64,000 nt of DNA, from contig NZ_JARUJP010000001.1 of the NCBI RefSeq assembly GCF_033659955.1, positions 186,001 to 250,000 of the forward strand, given 5' to 3'. Under the pieces are notes generated by a model. It worked only from the letters and a program-made list of their open reading frames with translations, was not told where the DNA came from and did not search any database. This DNA is from Clostridium_AM tanneri (lineage in GTDB: Bacteria > Bacillota > Clostridia > Clostridiales > Clostridiaceae). This document shows, piece after piece, positions 9,038 to 17,111 of this stretch (the stretch's first letter is position 1; each line of letters opens with the position of its first letter). Both the position numbers and the translations under genes were made by a program.

Positions 9038-9856
9038 TTACGAATTGGTAATATCCTCATCTACTAGTATATTATATCCCCTCATAATTTTTAGAATCAC
9101 TTCATTTTTTGCAGAGTCAAACTTCATATTGTCTACTTCTCTTATAGGTAAAACCTTAGGTGATGTTCCAGATATAAATAATCCATCCAAATCCTTTAGA
9201 ACTTCATAGTGTATTTTCTCTTCTGCAACTTCAAACCCTATATCCTTACACTTCTCTATTATAACATTTCTCGTTATTCCAGGTAATACATCCTCTAGGG
9301 GTGATGTTATTACTTTATCACCTTTTATCATAAATATATTAGATTTACTTCCCTCTGTTATATAGCCCTTATTATCAACTAGTATGGCTTCGTAAGCTTC
9401 CTTCTCTCTTATTTCCTTATCTACCGCTTCTCTAAATCCCATATTTATAACCTTAGCATTAGGATTTTTTCTTTCTCCATGGTAGAGAATAGTCCTTACT
9501 CCCTTTTCATAATCCTCTGTAGATGGGTAGTGGTGTTTTACAAAGTAAGCAGCAAAAGTATTGTCCTTATTAAAGTTAAATATAAATTTCACATTACCAA
9601 TTGCTGTGTCATTTACTTTTATGAGCTCAGTTATCTTCTCCTTTAACTCATCAATTGTAATCCACAAATCCATATTAGTTACTGCAGCGGAATTTTCAAG
9701 ACGCTTAAGGTGCTTTTGCAAGAATAATGGTTTTCCATCTATTATTCTTATTACTTCATATAAGGATTTTCCTTCACTAAGGATTTTTTCATCAAATTCA
9801 TTAGAATTTTTTATTTCATTATTATATATAAAATACTTATTAATACACTCACCCAT
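9038..9856 (-). CDS. Class IV aminotransferase (BCAT / ADC-lyase-like)
   Basis: PLP enzyme of fold-type IV, 272 residues. Family features are the N-terminal SLYEVIRIIDGKPLFLQKHLKRL, the lysine region GFREAVDKEIREKEAYEAILVDNKGYITEGSKSN and the phosphate-binding LPGITRNVIIEKC, with the late SGTSPKVLPIREVD. It could be a branched-chain or D-amino-acid aminotransferase or aminodeoxychorismate lyase; no pab or ilv neighbours settle this. GGGAGGG precedes the ATG. It lies 20 bases after the HAD phosphatase gene and 18 bases before glcT, so it is probably cotranscribed with both. Confidence 0.8.
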   Translation of the reverse strand: MGECINKYFIYNNEIKNSNEFDEKILSEGKSLYEVIRIIDGKPLFLQKHLKRLENSAAVTNMDLWITIDELKEKITELIKVNDTAIGNVKFIFNFNKDNTFAAYFVKHHYPSTEDYEKGVRTILYHGERKNPNAKVINMGFREAVDKEIREKEAYEAILVDNKGYITEGSKSNIFMIKGDKVITSPLEDVLPGITRNVIIEKCKDIGFEVAEEKIHYEVLKDLDGLFISGTSPKVLPIREVDNMKFDSAKNEVILKIMRGYNILVDEDITNS

Positions 9857-9876
9857 TATATGTCCCTCCCTTTGCT

Positions 9877-10518
9877 TTATTTCCAGTTTAGTATTTTTAT
9901 TTTGTCATGTCCTTTCTTGTAATTAATAAGGTAAGGATTTCCCACAAGGTTAAAAAGCGGTAAGTCTGCCAGTGAATCTGAGAACATATAGGAATTGTTA
10001 AAGTCCACTTCTATATTTTCTTCTTTCAGAACTTCCATAAGTCTTCTTACCTTTTCCTCACCTTTGCAGTTTTTACCTGCAATCTTTCTACTGTATTTTC
10101 CTCCAACCTGTGTGAACCTAGTTCCTATTACTTTATCTACTTCTTTTATCTTATACAATTCATTCAAGTAAAATTCAGCAGAAGCAGATATTAAATATAC
10201 CTTATACCCCTCTGACTTCAGCTTTTTCATGGTATCCATAGCATCCTTATAAAATATTCTGCTTAATCTCTTTTCATAAAATTCTTCTACTATTTTCTGC
10301 ATATCCTTTTCATGAACTCCATCTATAAAAGCTATAAAATTCTCCTTTGCTCTCTGAGAATCTAACACCTTTATTGCATACAAAAATGCAGAAAAAACTC
10401 CTCTCGGTGCATGGACTATAAGCTTTGGATATTTCTTTATCATAAACAGATAAAATTCTGCCAAAGTTTCTCTCTTTGTTAGTGTATAGTCTACATCAAA
10501 TATAGCTAGTTTATCCAT
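9877..10518 (-). CDS. HAD subfamily IB phosphatase (SerB-like)
   Basis: 213-residue haloacid-dehalogenase phosphatase. Motif I is FDVDYTLTKRET (nucleophile Asp8), motif II is YLISASAEFYL, motif III is the Lys before CKGEEKVRR, and motif IV is MFSDSLADLPLF. Family members act on phosphoserine or related small phosphomonoesters. The substrate cannot be told, although the following aminotransferase gene makes amino-acid metabolism plausible. GGAAAGGAG lies upstream of the ATG. Confidence 0.82.
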   Translation of the reverse strand: MDKLAIFDVDYTLTKRETLAEFYLFMIKKYPKLIVHAPRGVFSAFLYAIKVLDSQRAKENFIAFIDGVHEKDMQKIVEEFYEKRLSRIFYKDAMDTMKKLKSEGYKVYLISASAEFYLNELYKIKEVDKVIGTRFTQVGGKYSRKIAGKNCKGEEKVRRLMEVLKEENIEVDFNNSYMFSDSLADLPLFNLVGNPYLINYKKGHDKIKILNWK

Positions 10519-10565
10519 TTAAAGTACTCCTTTCCAAACAGTCACTAATATTGTCTTTATCACAA

Positions 10566-10597
10566 AGAAAGCCGGTGCTACTTAGCATCGACTTTCT
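10566..10597 (-). terminator. Terminator after the DUF1292 gene
   Basis: Minus-strand hairpin with arms AGAAAGTCGATGCT and AGCACCGGCTTTCT (G-U wobbles) and a short loop, followed by TTTG. It separates the DUF1292 gene from the phosphatase-PTS operon. Confidence 0.65.
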
Positions 10598-10622
10598 TAT
10601 AATTTTCTCTTAATTCAATTTT

Positions 10623-10982
10623 TTATTCTTGTTCATCCATTAATTGCTCATAGTAAGCTGAAACTTCTTCGAACTCTGAATCATCAGGAATTACAAGTTC
10701 TCCTTCGTCGCCTTCGCCTACTACCTTAAATAAGTATACAGCTCCATTTTCTGGATTTTGCACTATAGCATATTCACTATTTTTATATTCAAATCCATCT
10801 ACTACTTCACATGGAACAACGTTTCCGTTTTCATCTTCTAAATCAACTATTAAAGATTCGTGATCTCCTTCTCCGCATCCGCATCCACACTCATGCTCAT
10901 GATCGTGTCCACCGCATCCGCAGCCACCGTTATTTTCTTCTCCGCAGCCACAGCCGCATTCATTTAATTTATCCTTATCCAT
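10623..10982 (-). CDS. DUF1292 protein with Cys/His-rich metal-binding-like N-terminus
   Basis: 119 residues. The C-terminal about 80 residues are a DUF1292 domain (LEDENGNVVPCEVVDGFEY, YAIVQNPENGAVYLFKV, ...YYEQLMDEQE), a common small acidic Firmicute protein usually encoded near yrrK/yrzL. The first 43 residues are unusual: eight cysteines in CGCGCG-type clusters and several histidines (GGHDHEHE), very Gly-rich. This looks like a metal-binding tail. Function is unknown. The gene stands alone between two terminators. Confidence 0.85.
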   Translation of the reverse strand: MDKDKLNECGCGCGEENNGGCGCGGHDHEHECGCGCGEGDHESLIVDLEDENGNVVPCEVVDGFEYKNSEYAIVQNPENGAVYLFKVVGEGDEGELVIPDDSEFEEVSAYYEQLMDEQE

Positions 10983-11030
10983 AATATATCCCTGGAATTA
11001 ATCTAGTATAAGTATACAGGCTTTATAAAC

Positions 11031-11097
11031 ATCCTGAACCATTAGATAGTAAAATTGATACTATCATCTAGTCTATCCAGGACTTACACCTCCTTTT
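11031..11097 (-). other. Structured leader upstream of the DUF1292 gene
   Basis: The 411-base gap 10983-11393 holds no convincing gene. On the minus strand a perfect AAAGGAGGTG (11087-11096) is followed by nested arms: TCCTG with CAGGA outside, and GATAGTA with TACTATC inside. A 14-codon reading frame (ATG at 11068) is too far (over 20 bases) from the ribosome-site-like sequence to be believed. A 5' leader RNA of unknown type is the best reading. Confidence 0.35.
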
Positions 11098-11350
11098 AGT
11101 ATTATGTTCTAATTTTACCCTTAATTTCGAAATAAAGAAAGAGTTTTTTTTAAATTTATTATTTAAATTTAATTATTACATAAAATTCAATATTAAGCAT
11201 ACGTAGTACCTAAGTATATTTTATCAAATTTCACTTTTTATATTCTAAACAAATATTATATTTATAAACATTAATTTTAAAATTATTAGTAATAATTCTA
11301 TATAAGTACTAGCCCCTGCCTTATAATTTTACTACATCACTTTCTTTAAC

Positions 11351-11382
11351 ACAAAAAGATGAGGTGCAAAGCACCTCATCTT
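11351..11382 (-). terminator. Terminator of nifJ
   Basis: Perfect 12-bp stem AAGATGAGGTGC/GCACCTCATCTT with a 3-base loop (11356-11382), followed on the minus strand by TTTTTGTG. It starts 12 bases past the nifJ stop codon. Confidence 0.92.
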
Positions 11383-11393
11383 CTTATTATATA

Positions 11394-14300
11394 CTATTGA
11401 TTTGCAAGCTTCTTATAGCCTTCAAGTCTTTCCATAGCATCTCTTTGAGTTTTCTCAAATAATGCTTCAGCAGCTTCTGGGAATTGCTTAGCAAGTGAAG
11501 CATATCTTACTTCGCCCATTAAGAACTCTCTGAAGTCTCCTTTTGGCTCTTTTGAATCTAGGATGAATGGATTCTTTCCTTCTTCTTTTAATGCTGGATT
11601 GAATCTGTACATAGCCCAGTATCCGCACTCAACAGCTTTCTTACCTTCTTGTTGGCTCTTGCCCATTCCACCTTTTAATCCGTGGTTGATACATGGTGAG
11701 TAACCAATGATTAATGATGGTCCTGGATAAGCTTCAGCCTCAGCTATAGCTTTTAATGTTTGAGCTTTATCTGCTCCCATTGATACTTGTGCTACGTAAA
11801 CATATCCGTAAGTCATAGCCATCATACCAAGGTCTTTCTTCTTAGTTTGCTTACCGCTAGCTGCGAATTTAGCTATAGCAGCTGTTGGAGTAGCTTTTGA
11901 AGATTGTCCACCAGTGTTTGAGTAAACTTCTGTATCAAATACAAATACATTTACGTCTTCTCCTGATGCAAGAACGTGGTCTAATCCGCCGTATCCGATG
12001 TCATAAGCCCATCCGTCTCCACCGAAGATCCAGTTTGATCTCTTCACTAAGAAGTCTTTGTTTTCATATATTTCTTTTAATGTAGGACAGTCACAGTTAG
12101 CAGCTTCTATTGCAGCTATTACTCTGTCAGCTCTTTCTCTTGAACCTTCTCCTACAGTCATGTTATCTAACCAATCTTGAAGAGCTACTTTTACTTCTCC
12201 TTCTGGAGCGTTAGTTAAAGCTTCTTTTGCAGTCATAGCTAATTTTTCTCTTACTTGTTGAACTCCTAAGTACATTCCAAGACCGAACTCAGCATTGTCT
12301 TCAAATAATGAGTTAGCCCAAGCTGGACCATGTCCTTTTTGATTTTTAGTGTATGGAGTTGCTGGTGCTGATGCTCCCCAGATTGATGAACATCCAGTAG
12401 CATTAGCTATCATCATTCTGTCACCAAATAATTGAGTTACAAGTTTAGCGTATGAAGTTTCCATACATCCAGCACAAGCTCCTGAGAACTCAAGTAATGG
12501 CTGTTCGAATTGGCTTCCTTTTACGCTGAATTTGTTCATTGGGTTTTCCTTAGTCTTAACTGTCATAGCAAAATCCCAAGCTTCAGCTTTCTCTAATTGA
12601 GTATCAAGTGGCTTCATAACAAGAGCCTTTTCTTTAGCAGGACAGATGTCAGCACAGTTTCCACAACCTGAACAATCAAGTGGTGATACAGCCATGTGGA
12701 ACTTAAGTCCTTTTGCTCCTGTAGCATCTTTAGCTACAAATGTAGCTGGTGCTTTTGCCATTTCTTCTTCATCTGCAAGTATTGGTCTTATTGCAGCGTG
12801 TGGACATACGAATGAACATTGGTTACATTGTATACACTTGTCCATTTGCCATTCTGGAACGCTTATAGCTATTCCTCTCTTTTCAAAAGCAGCAGTTCCG
12901 TGTGGGAATGTACCATCTTCCATTCCTACGAATGCGCTTACAGGAAGTTTGTCTCCCTCTTGTCTGTTCATTGGGTAAACAATCTTCTCTATGAATTCTG
13001 GAACTTCAGTAGTTGCAGCAGCTTCTTCTACCGCATCTGTCCATGAAGCTGGAACTTCTATTTTAACTATTGATTCAACACCTTTGTCGATAGCAGCGTT
13101 GTTCATGTCAACAACTTTTTGTCCCTTCTTACCATATGAAGCTACAACTGCATCTTTTAGGTATTTTATAGCATCTTCAACTGGAATAACGTTAGCAAGC
13201 TTGAAGAATGCTGATTGCATTATCATGTTAATTCTTCCGCCTAGTCCAATTTCTTGAGCTATTTTAACAGCATTTAATGTGTAGAACTTAATGTTGTTTT
13301 CAGCTATAAACTTCTTATAAGCTGCTGGTAAATTCGCTTCTACTTCTTCTGGAGTCCAGATAGTATTTAATAAGAATGTACCGTTCTTCTTTAATCCTTC
13401 TAATACGTTATATTTATAAACGTAGGATTGGTTGTGACAAGCTACGAAATCAGCTTTGTTTATTAAGTATGGGGACTTGATTGGAGTCTTACCAAATCTT
13501 AAGTGTGAAACTGTTATTCCACCTGATTTCTTAGAGTCATATGCAAAGTATCCTTGTGCATACATGTCTGTATGGTCTCCAATGATCTTTATAGCACTCT
13601 TGTTTGCTCCAACAGTACCATCTGATCCAAGACCCCAGAACTTACAAGCAGTAGTTCCTGCTGGTGTTGTATCTATATCTTCTCCAACTGGTAATGAAGT
13701 GTTAGTTACATCATCAACTATACCAACTGTGAATCTGTCTTTTGGATTAGCTAACTTTAAGTTTTCGAATACTGGAAGTATTTGTCCTGGAACTGGGTCT
13801 TTTGAACCTAATCCATATCTTCCTCCAACTATTACTGGCTGGAACTCTTTTCCGTAGAATGCATTCTTAACATCTAAGTATAATGGCTCACCGATTGAAC
13901 CTGGCTCTTTAGTTCTGTCAAGAACAGCTATGCTCTTAACTGTTTCTGGTATAGCTTTGAAGAAGTGCTCTAATGAGAATGGTCTATATAAGTGAACATT
14001 TAATAAACCAACTTTTTCTCCTCTAGCCATTAAGTAATCTATTGTTTCTTCTATAGTATCACATACTGAACCCATAGCTATTATCATTCTTTCAGCATCT
14101 GGTGCTCCGTAGTAGTTAAATAGATGATATTCTCTTCCTGTAAGCTTTGTCATTTCTTGCATGTAGCCTTCAACTATCTCTGGAAGTGCATCATAGTATC
14201 TGTTTGAAACTTCTCTTTCTTGGAAGTATATATCTGGATTTTGAGCAGTACCACGAGTTACTGGGTGGTCTGGGTTTAATGCGTTTCTTCTAAATGCGTT

Positions 14301-14897
14301 AACAGCATCCATGTCAACTAAACCTTTTAACTCATCATATTCTAAAACTTCAATCTTTTGTACTTCGTGTGAAGTTCTAAATCCATCAAAGAAGTTTACG
14401 AAAGGAACTCTTCCTTTTATTGCTGATAAGTGTGCTACAGCTGATAAGTCCATAACCTGTTGTACTGAACTTTCTGCAAGTAATGCAAATCCAGTTTGTC
14501 TTGCAGCCATAACGTCTTGGTGGTCACCAAAGATATTAAGTGAGTTTGCAGCAAGAGCTCTTGCTGATACATGTAGAACTCCTGGTAGAAGTTCTCCAGC
14601 TATCTTATACATATTTGGAATCATAAGTAAAAGACCTTGTGATGCAGTATATGTAGTAGTTAATGCACCTGCCTGTAATGAACCGTGGACAGCACCAGCT
14701 GCTCCTCCTTCAGACTGCATTTCCATAACTTTTACAGTTTGTCCAAAAATATTCTTTCTTCCTTGTGCCACCCACTCATCAACGTGTTCAGCCATTGGTG
14801 AGGATGGAGTTATAGGAAATATAGCAGCTACATCTGTAAATGCGTAAGAAATATGAGCTGCAGCGGTATTTCCATCCATAGTCTTCATTTTTCTCAT
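11394..14897 (-). CDS. nifJ: Pyruvate:ferredoxin (flavodoxin) oxidoreductase
   Basis: Single-chain PFOR of 1167 residues (family about 1170). It oxidises pyruvate plus CoA to acetyl-CoA and CO2 and passes electrons to ferredoxin, the central step of clostridial fermentation. Visible: N-terminal pyrimidine-binding domain (GNTAAAHISYAFTDVAAIFPITPSSPMAEHVDEW), the central CoA and gamma domains, two [4Fe-4S] motifs (CIQCNQCSFVCP and CSGCGNCADICP), a further cluster Cys region (GACAGCMETSY) and the TPP/Mg site (GGDGWAYDIGYGG...NVFVFDTEVYSNTGGQSSKATPTAA). The ATG has GAAGGGA upstream. Codon use is strongly biased (highly expressed). Monocistronic between its own terminator and promoter region. Confidence 0.97.
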   Translation of the reverse strand: MRKMKTMDGNTAAAHISYAFTDVAAIFPITPSSPMAEHVDEWVAQGRKNIFGQTVKVMEMQSEGGAAGAVHGSLQAGALTTTYTASQGLLLMIPNMYKIAGELLPGVLHVSARALAANSLNIFGDHQDVMAARQTGFALLAESSVQQVMDLSAVAHLSAIKGRVPFVNFFDGFRTSHEVQKIEVLEYDELKGLVDMDAVNAFRRNALNPDHPVTRGTAQNPDIYFQEREVSNRYYDALPEIVEGYMQEMTKLTGREYHLFNYYGAPDAERMIIAMGSVCDTIEETIDYLMARGEKVGLLNVHLYRPFSLEHFFKAIPETVKSIAVLDRTKEPGSIGEPLYLDVKNAFYGKEFQPVIVGGRYGLGSKDPVPGQILPVFENLKLANPKDRFTVGIVDDVTNTSLPVGEDIDTTPAGTTACKFWGLGSDGTVGANKSAIKIIGDHTDMYAQGYFAYDSKKSGGITVSHLRFGKTPIKSPYLINKADFVACHNQSYVYKYNVLEGLKKNGTFLLNTIWTPEEVEANLPAAYKKFIAENNIKFYTLNAVKIAQEIGLGGRINMIMQSAFFKLANVIPVEDAIKYLKDAVVASYGKKGQKVVDMNNAAIDKGVESIVKIEVPASWTDAVEEAAATTEVPEFIEKIVYPMNRQEGDKLPVSAFVGMEDGTFPHGTAAFEKRGIAISVPEWQMDKCIQCNQCSFVCPHAAIRPILADEEEMAKAPATFVAKDATGAKGLKFHMAVSPLDCSGCGNCADICPAKEKALVMKPLDTQLEKAEAWDFAMTVKTKENPMNKFSVKGSQFEQPLLEFSGACAGCMETSYAKLVTQLFGDRMMIANATGCSSIWGASAPATPYTKNQKGHGPAWANSLFEDNAEFGLGMYLGVQQVREKLAMTAKEALTNAPEGEVKVALQDWLDNMTVGEGSRERADRVIAAIEAANCDCPTLKEIYENKDFLVKRSNWIFGGDGWAYDIGYGGLDHVLASGEDVNVFVFDTEVYSNTGGQSSKATPTAAIAKFAASGKQTKKKDLGMMAMTYGYVYVAQVSMGADKAQTLKAIAEAEAYPGPSLIIGYSPCINHGLKGGMGKSQQEGKKAVECGYWAMYRFNPALKEEGKNPFILDSKEPKGDFREFLMGEVRYASLAKQFPEAAEALFEKTQRDAMERLEGYKKLANQ

Positions 14898-14943
14898 TAA
14901 AAATTCCCTTCTTTCTTCAATCTTATATTTTTCTATAAATTAA

Positions 14944-14980
14944 GAATATGCAACAAAACAACAGCTGCATATTCATTATA
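14944..14980 (-). promoter_or_regulatory. nifJ promoter -10 with inverted-repeat operator
   Basis: The minus strand has TATAAT (14975-14980) followed at once by GAATATGCA, a 13-base spacer and TGCATATTC (14944-14974). The 9-bp inverted repeat is perfect and would span the transcription start. No good -35 is seen. The repeat is plain in the sequence; a regulator binding there is inferred. Confidence 0.5.
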
Positions 14981-15564
14981 GGCAATTAACCGGAGCCAAA
15001 ATCTATAATTTAGTTTAATTAATTGAATAGATTTAAAACATTCAATCTGATTATCTAAGAATTACTCATCTTATCATCATACCACTATAAAGTTACAAAA
15101 TTAACTTTAATACAACAAAAAACTTAAGTAATTTTGCAATAAAAGTTACATTTTTACTATACAACAAATTTTCCACTATGTAAAACTTCATTTAAGCAAT
15201 TTTTATGCCTAAAAAGTAATCTAGTATAATTTAAACTTGTATTACTTTAAAAGACGCTTTAATTTAATAAATTATAACAGTGTTTAGTTTATCAGATTGA
15301 ACTGTTCATCTTTTTAGTAAGATATTTACTAGCCTTAAACAACTGTATTACTTATGCTTCATTACTGTTTCTCACAACATGACGCTAACTAGAAGGTTTT
15401 TTATTCAAAAATAAAAATTTAACATTTGGCAATGAATGCTTTTTATTCAAATCCTTAAGTATAATTATACCTTTTCTGCTTAATAATTCAATAGGTCTTT
15501 GTTGATTTTTCGAAAGATTTAATTTTTTATTAACAATCATGAAATATATTTCATCATTTAGTAT
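14981..15564 (-). other. Gene-free AT-rich stretch between murG and nifJ
   Basis: About 580 bases with no credible reading frame on either strand. It holds the distal nifJ upstream region and a 16-bp perfect palindrome ATGAAATATATTTCAT at 15539-15554 whose role is unknown. No known riboswitch or RNA gene was recognised. Confidence 0.5.
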
Positions 15565-15597
15565 AAAAAAACCTTCTACTTAATTTGTTAGAAGGTT
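15565..15597 (-). terminator. Terminator of murG
   Basis: Minus-strand stem AACCTTCTA/TAGAAGGTT with a 10-base loop, followed by seven T. Just past the murG stop. Confidence 0.9.
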
Positions 15598-15605
15598 TCT
15601 TTTTT

Positions 15606-16670
15606 CTATAAACTATGCTTTTCTATAAGTCTAATTATTTCATCAACTCCATTTTTAAGAGGACTTGAAGACATTTTACTTATATATCTATCTTTATTCC
15701 TATAAAGTTCCTCTAATTTATCCGCAAGAATTTCTTCGTTAAGTTCTTCTTCTTGAATAACCATACTGTATCCACTTTTCTCAAAGGAAGCAGCATTTAG
15801 AATTTGATCTCCTCTACTTGATTTTTTTGAAAGAGGAATTAATAAATTAGGTTTCTTCAACGTCAAAAGTTCAAATATCACATTAGCTCCAGCTCTAGAT
15901 ATAACTATATCAGCAGAACTCATTATATGAGGAAGTTCTTCACTTACATACTCAAATTGTTTATATCCACTTTTTCCACTAAGTTTTTCATCTAAGTTAT
16001 CTTTTCCACATATATGAACTACATTGTACCTTACAAGTATTTTATCCAGTATGCCTCTAACAGTGTCATTTATATACTTTGAACCTAAGCTCCCACCAAT
16101 TATTAGCAACACTGGTTTTTTATCTATAAATTGGCATATTTCTCTTCCTTGTGCTGCATCCCCCTTTAAGAGTTCCTCTCTTATGGGAGTTCCTGTAAGC
16201 ACTGCTTTATCACCTTTGATATTTTTTATAGACTCAGGAAATGTAACACATACCTTTGTACAATATGGTGCCGCCAGTTTATTTGCTAGTCCTGGAGTTA
16301 TATCTGATTCATGTGCAATAACAGGAATTTTGCTTAAATGAGCAGCTATTACTACCGGTACAGATACAAAACCTCCCTTTGAAAATACTATGTTAGGTTT
16401 CACTTTCTTCATTATAAAAATAGCCTGTAGTATCCCCTTTACTACTTTAAAAGGATCTGTAAAGTTCTTTATATCAAAGTACCTTCTAAGCTTTCCGCTG
16501 GATATAATATGATACCTGATTTTTTCTCCTTCAATAATTTTTCTTTCTATACCATCCCTAGTTCCTATATATTCTATCTCATATCCCATTTTTCTAAGCT
16601 TTGGTACAAGCGCAAGATTTGGTGTAACATGTCCTGCTGAACCTCCACCAGTCATTATAATCTTTTTCAA
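15606..16670 (-). CDS. murG: UDP-GlcNAc:lipid I N-acetylglucosaminyltransferase MurG
   Basis: MurG makes lipid II for peptidoglycan on the inner membrane face. The 354 residues from the TTG at 16670 give the standard N-terminus (KKIIMTGGGSAGHVTPNLAL) with the glycine-rich GGGSAGH loop. The C-terminal UDP-GlcNAc site includes LLIIGGSLGSKYIN and VISRAGANVIFEL. TTG is chosen because GGGAGG lies seven bases upstream; the 23 residues of the longer frame are hydrophobic junk. It stands alone, not in a mur/fts cluster. Confidence 0.94.
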   Translation of the reverse strand: MKKIIMTGGGSAGHVTPNLALVPKLRKMGYEIEYIGTRDGIERKIIEGEKIRYHIISSGKLRRYFDIKNFTDPFKVVKGILQAIFIMKKVKPNIVFSKGGFVSVPVVIAAHLSKIPVIAHESDITPGLANKLAAPYCTKVCVTFPESIKNIKGDKAVLTGTPIREELLKGDAAQGREICQFIDKKPVLLIIGGSLGSKYINDTVRGILDKILVRYNVVHICGKDNLDEKLSGKSGYKQFEYVSEELPHIMSSADIVISRAGANVIFELLTLKKPNLLIPLSKKSSRGDQILNAASFEKSGYSMVIQEEELNEEILADKLEELYRNKDRYISKMSSSPLKNGVDEIIRLIEKHSL

Positions 16671-16884
16671 GGTGTATCCTCCCAACTTCTTAGAAATTAG
16701 AATCAAAAATTGAGATTTGAAAATTAGAACGAAAATCATTCCTTATATCTCATCTGCAACCTTAATTCCCAACTTATATCATACTATATTTTTTTTAGGT
16801 AAACAATTATACATTGTGAATTATATTAAATACATAATTGGTTACAATAGTAAGAAATAATTTAAGAATAAAAGGAGGAGTTGT

Positions 16885-17055
16885 ATGTTAAAAAACCAAT
16901 CTAGAACAGGATTAAATAAAGTTAGAATTGATACTTTAATGGAGCTAGGTGAAGATATGAATACTGAATATAAGGATAACTTAACTTACAACACAAATAG
17001 TTCTACAATTATAAAGATGATAGCAGAATATGAGAAAAACCTAATTGGAAAATAA
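16885..17055 (+). CDS. Small SASP-like spore protein (diverged alpha/beta type)
   Basis: 56-residue gene with a perfect AAAGGAGGAG ribosome site. The pattern (LNKVRIDTLMELG, then YKDNLT, then TIIKMIAEYEKNL) follows the alpha/beta-type small acid-soluble spore proteins, which coat DNA in spores. However, the conserved GGEMVK segment is replaced by NSSTIIK and no clear germination-protease site is seen, so it may be a minor or diverged member. Stand-alone gene with a terminator just after it. No clear SigG promoter found. Confidence 0.55.
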   Translation: MLKNQSRTGLNKVRIDTLMELGEDMNTEYKDNLTYNTNSSTIIKMIAEYEKNLIGK

Positions 17056-17068
17056 AAATAAATACAAA

Positions 17069-17110
17069 ACAAACATCTGCCGCTTTATTATAAATACGAC
17101 AGATGTTTGT
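17069..17110. terminator. Bidirectional terminator between SASP-like gene and histidine kinase
   Basis: Perfect 11-bp stem ACAAACATCTG/CAGATGTTTGT with a 20-base loop between convergent genes. The minus-strand side is followed by a T-rich run. Confidence 0.85.
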
Positions 17111-17111
17111 C

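Noticed and set aside
10995..11068. 14-codon reading frame in the DUF1292 leader
   Set aside because: More than 20 bases separate the ribosome-site-like sequence from its ATG, and no peptide family is recognisable.
11897..14847. Several plus-strand open frames (up to 178 codons) opposite nifJ
   Set aside because: nifJ is full-length with all motifs and strong codon bias; long antisense frames are a by-product of that bias. None has a ribosome site or known motif.
15539..15554. 16-bp perfect palindrome ATGAAATATATTTCAT
   Set aside because: AT-rich palindromes of this size are expected by chance in such sequence. It lies in a gene-free stretch just past the murG terminator, not at a promoter.
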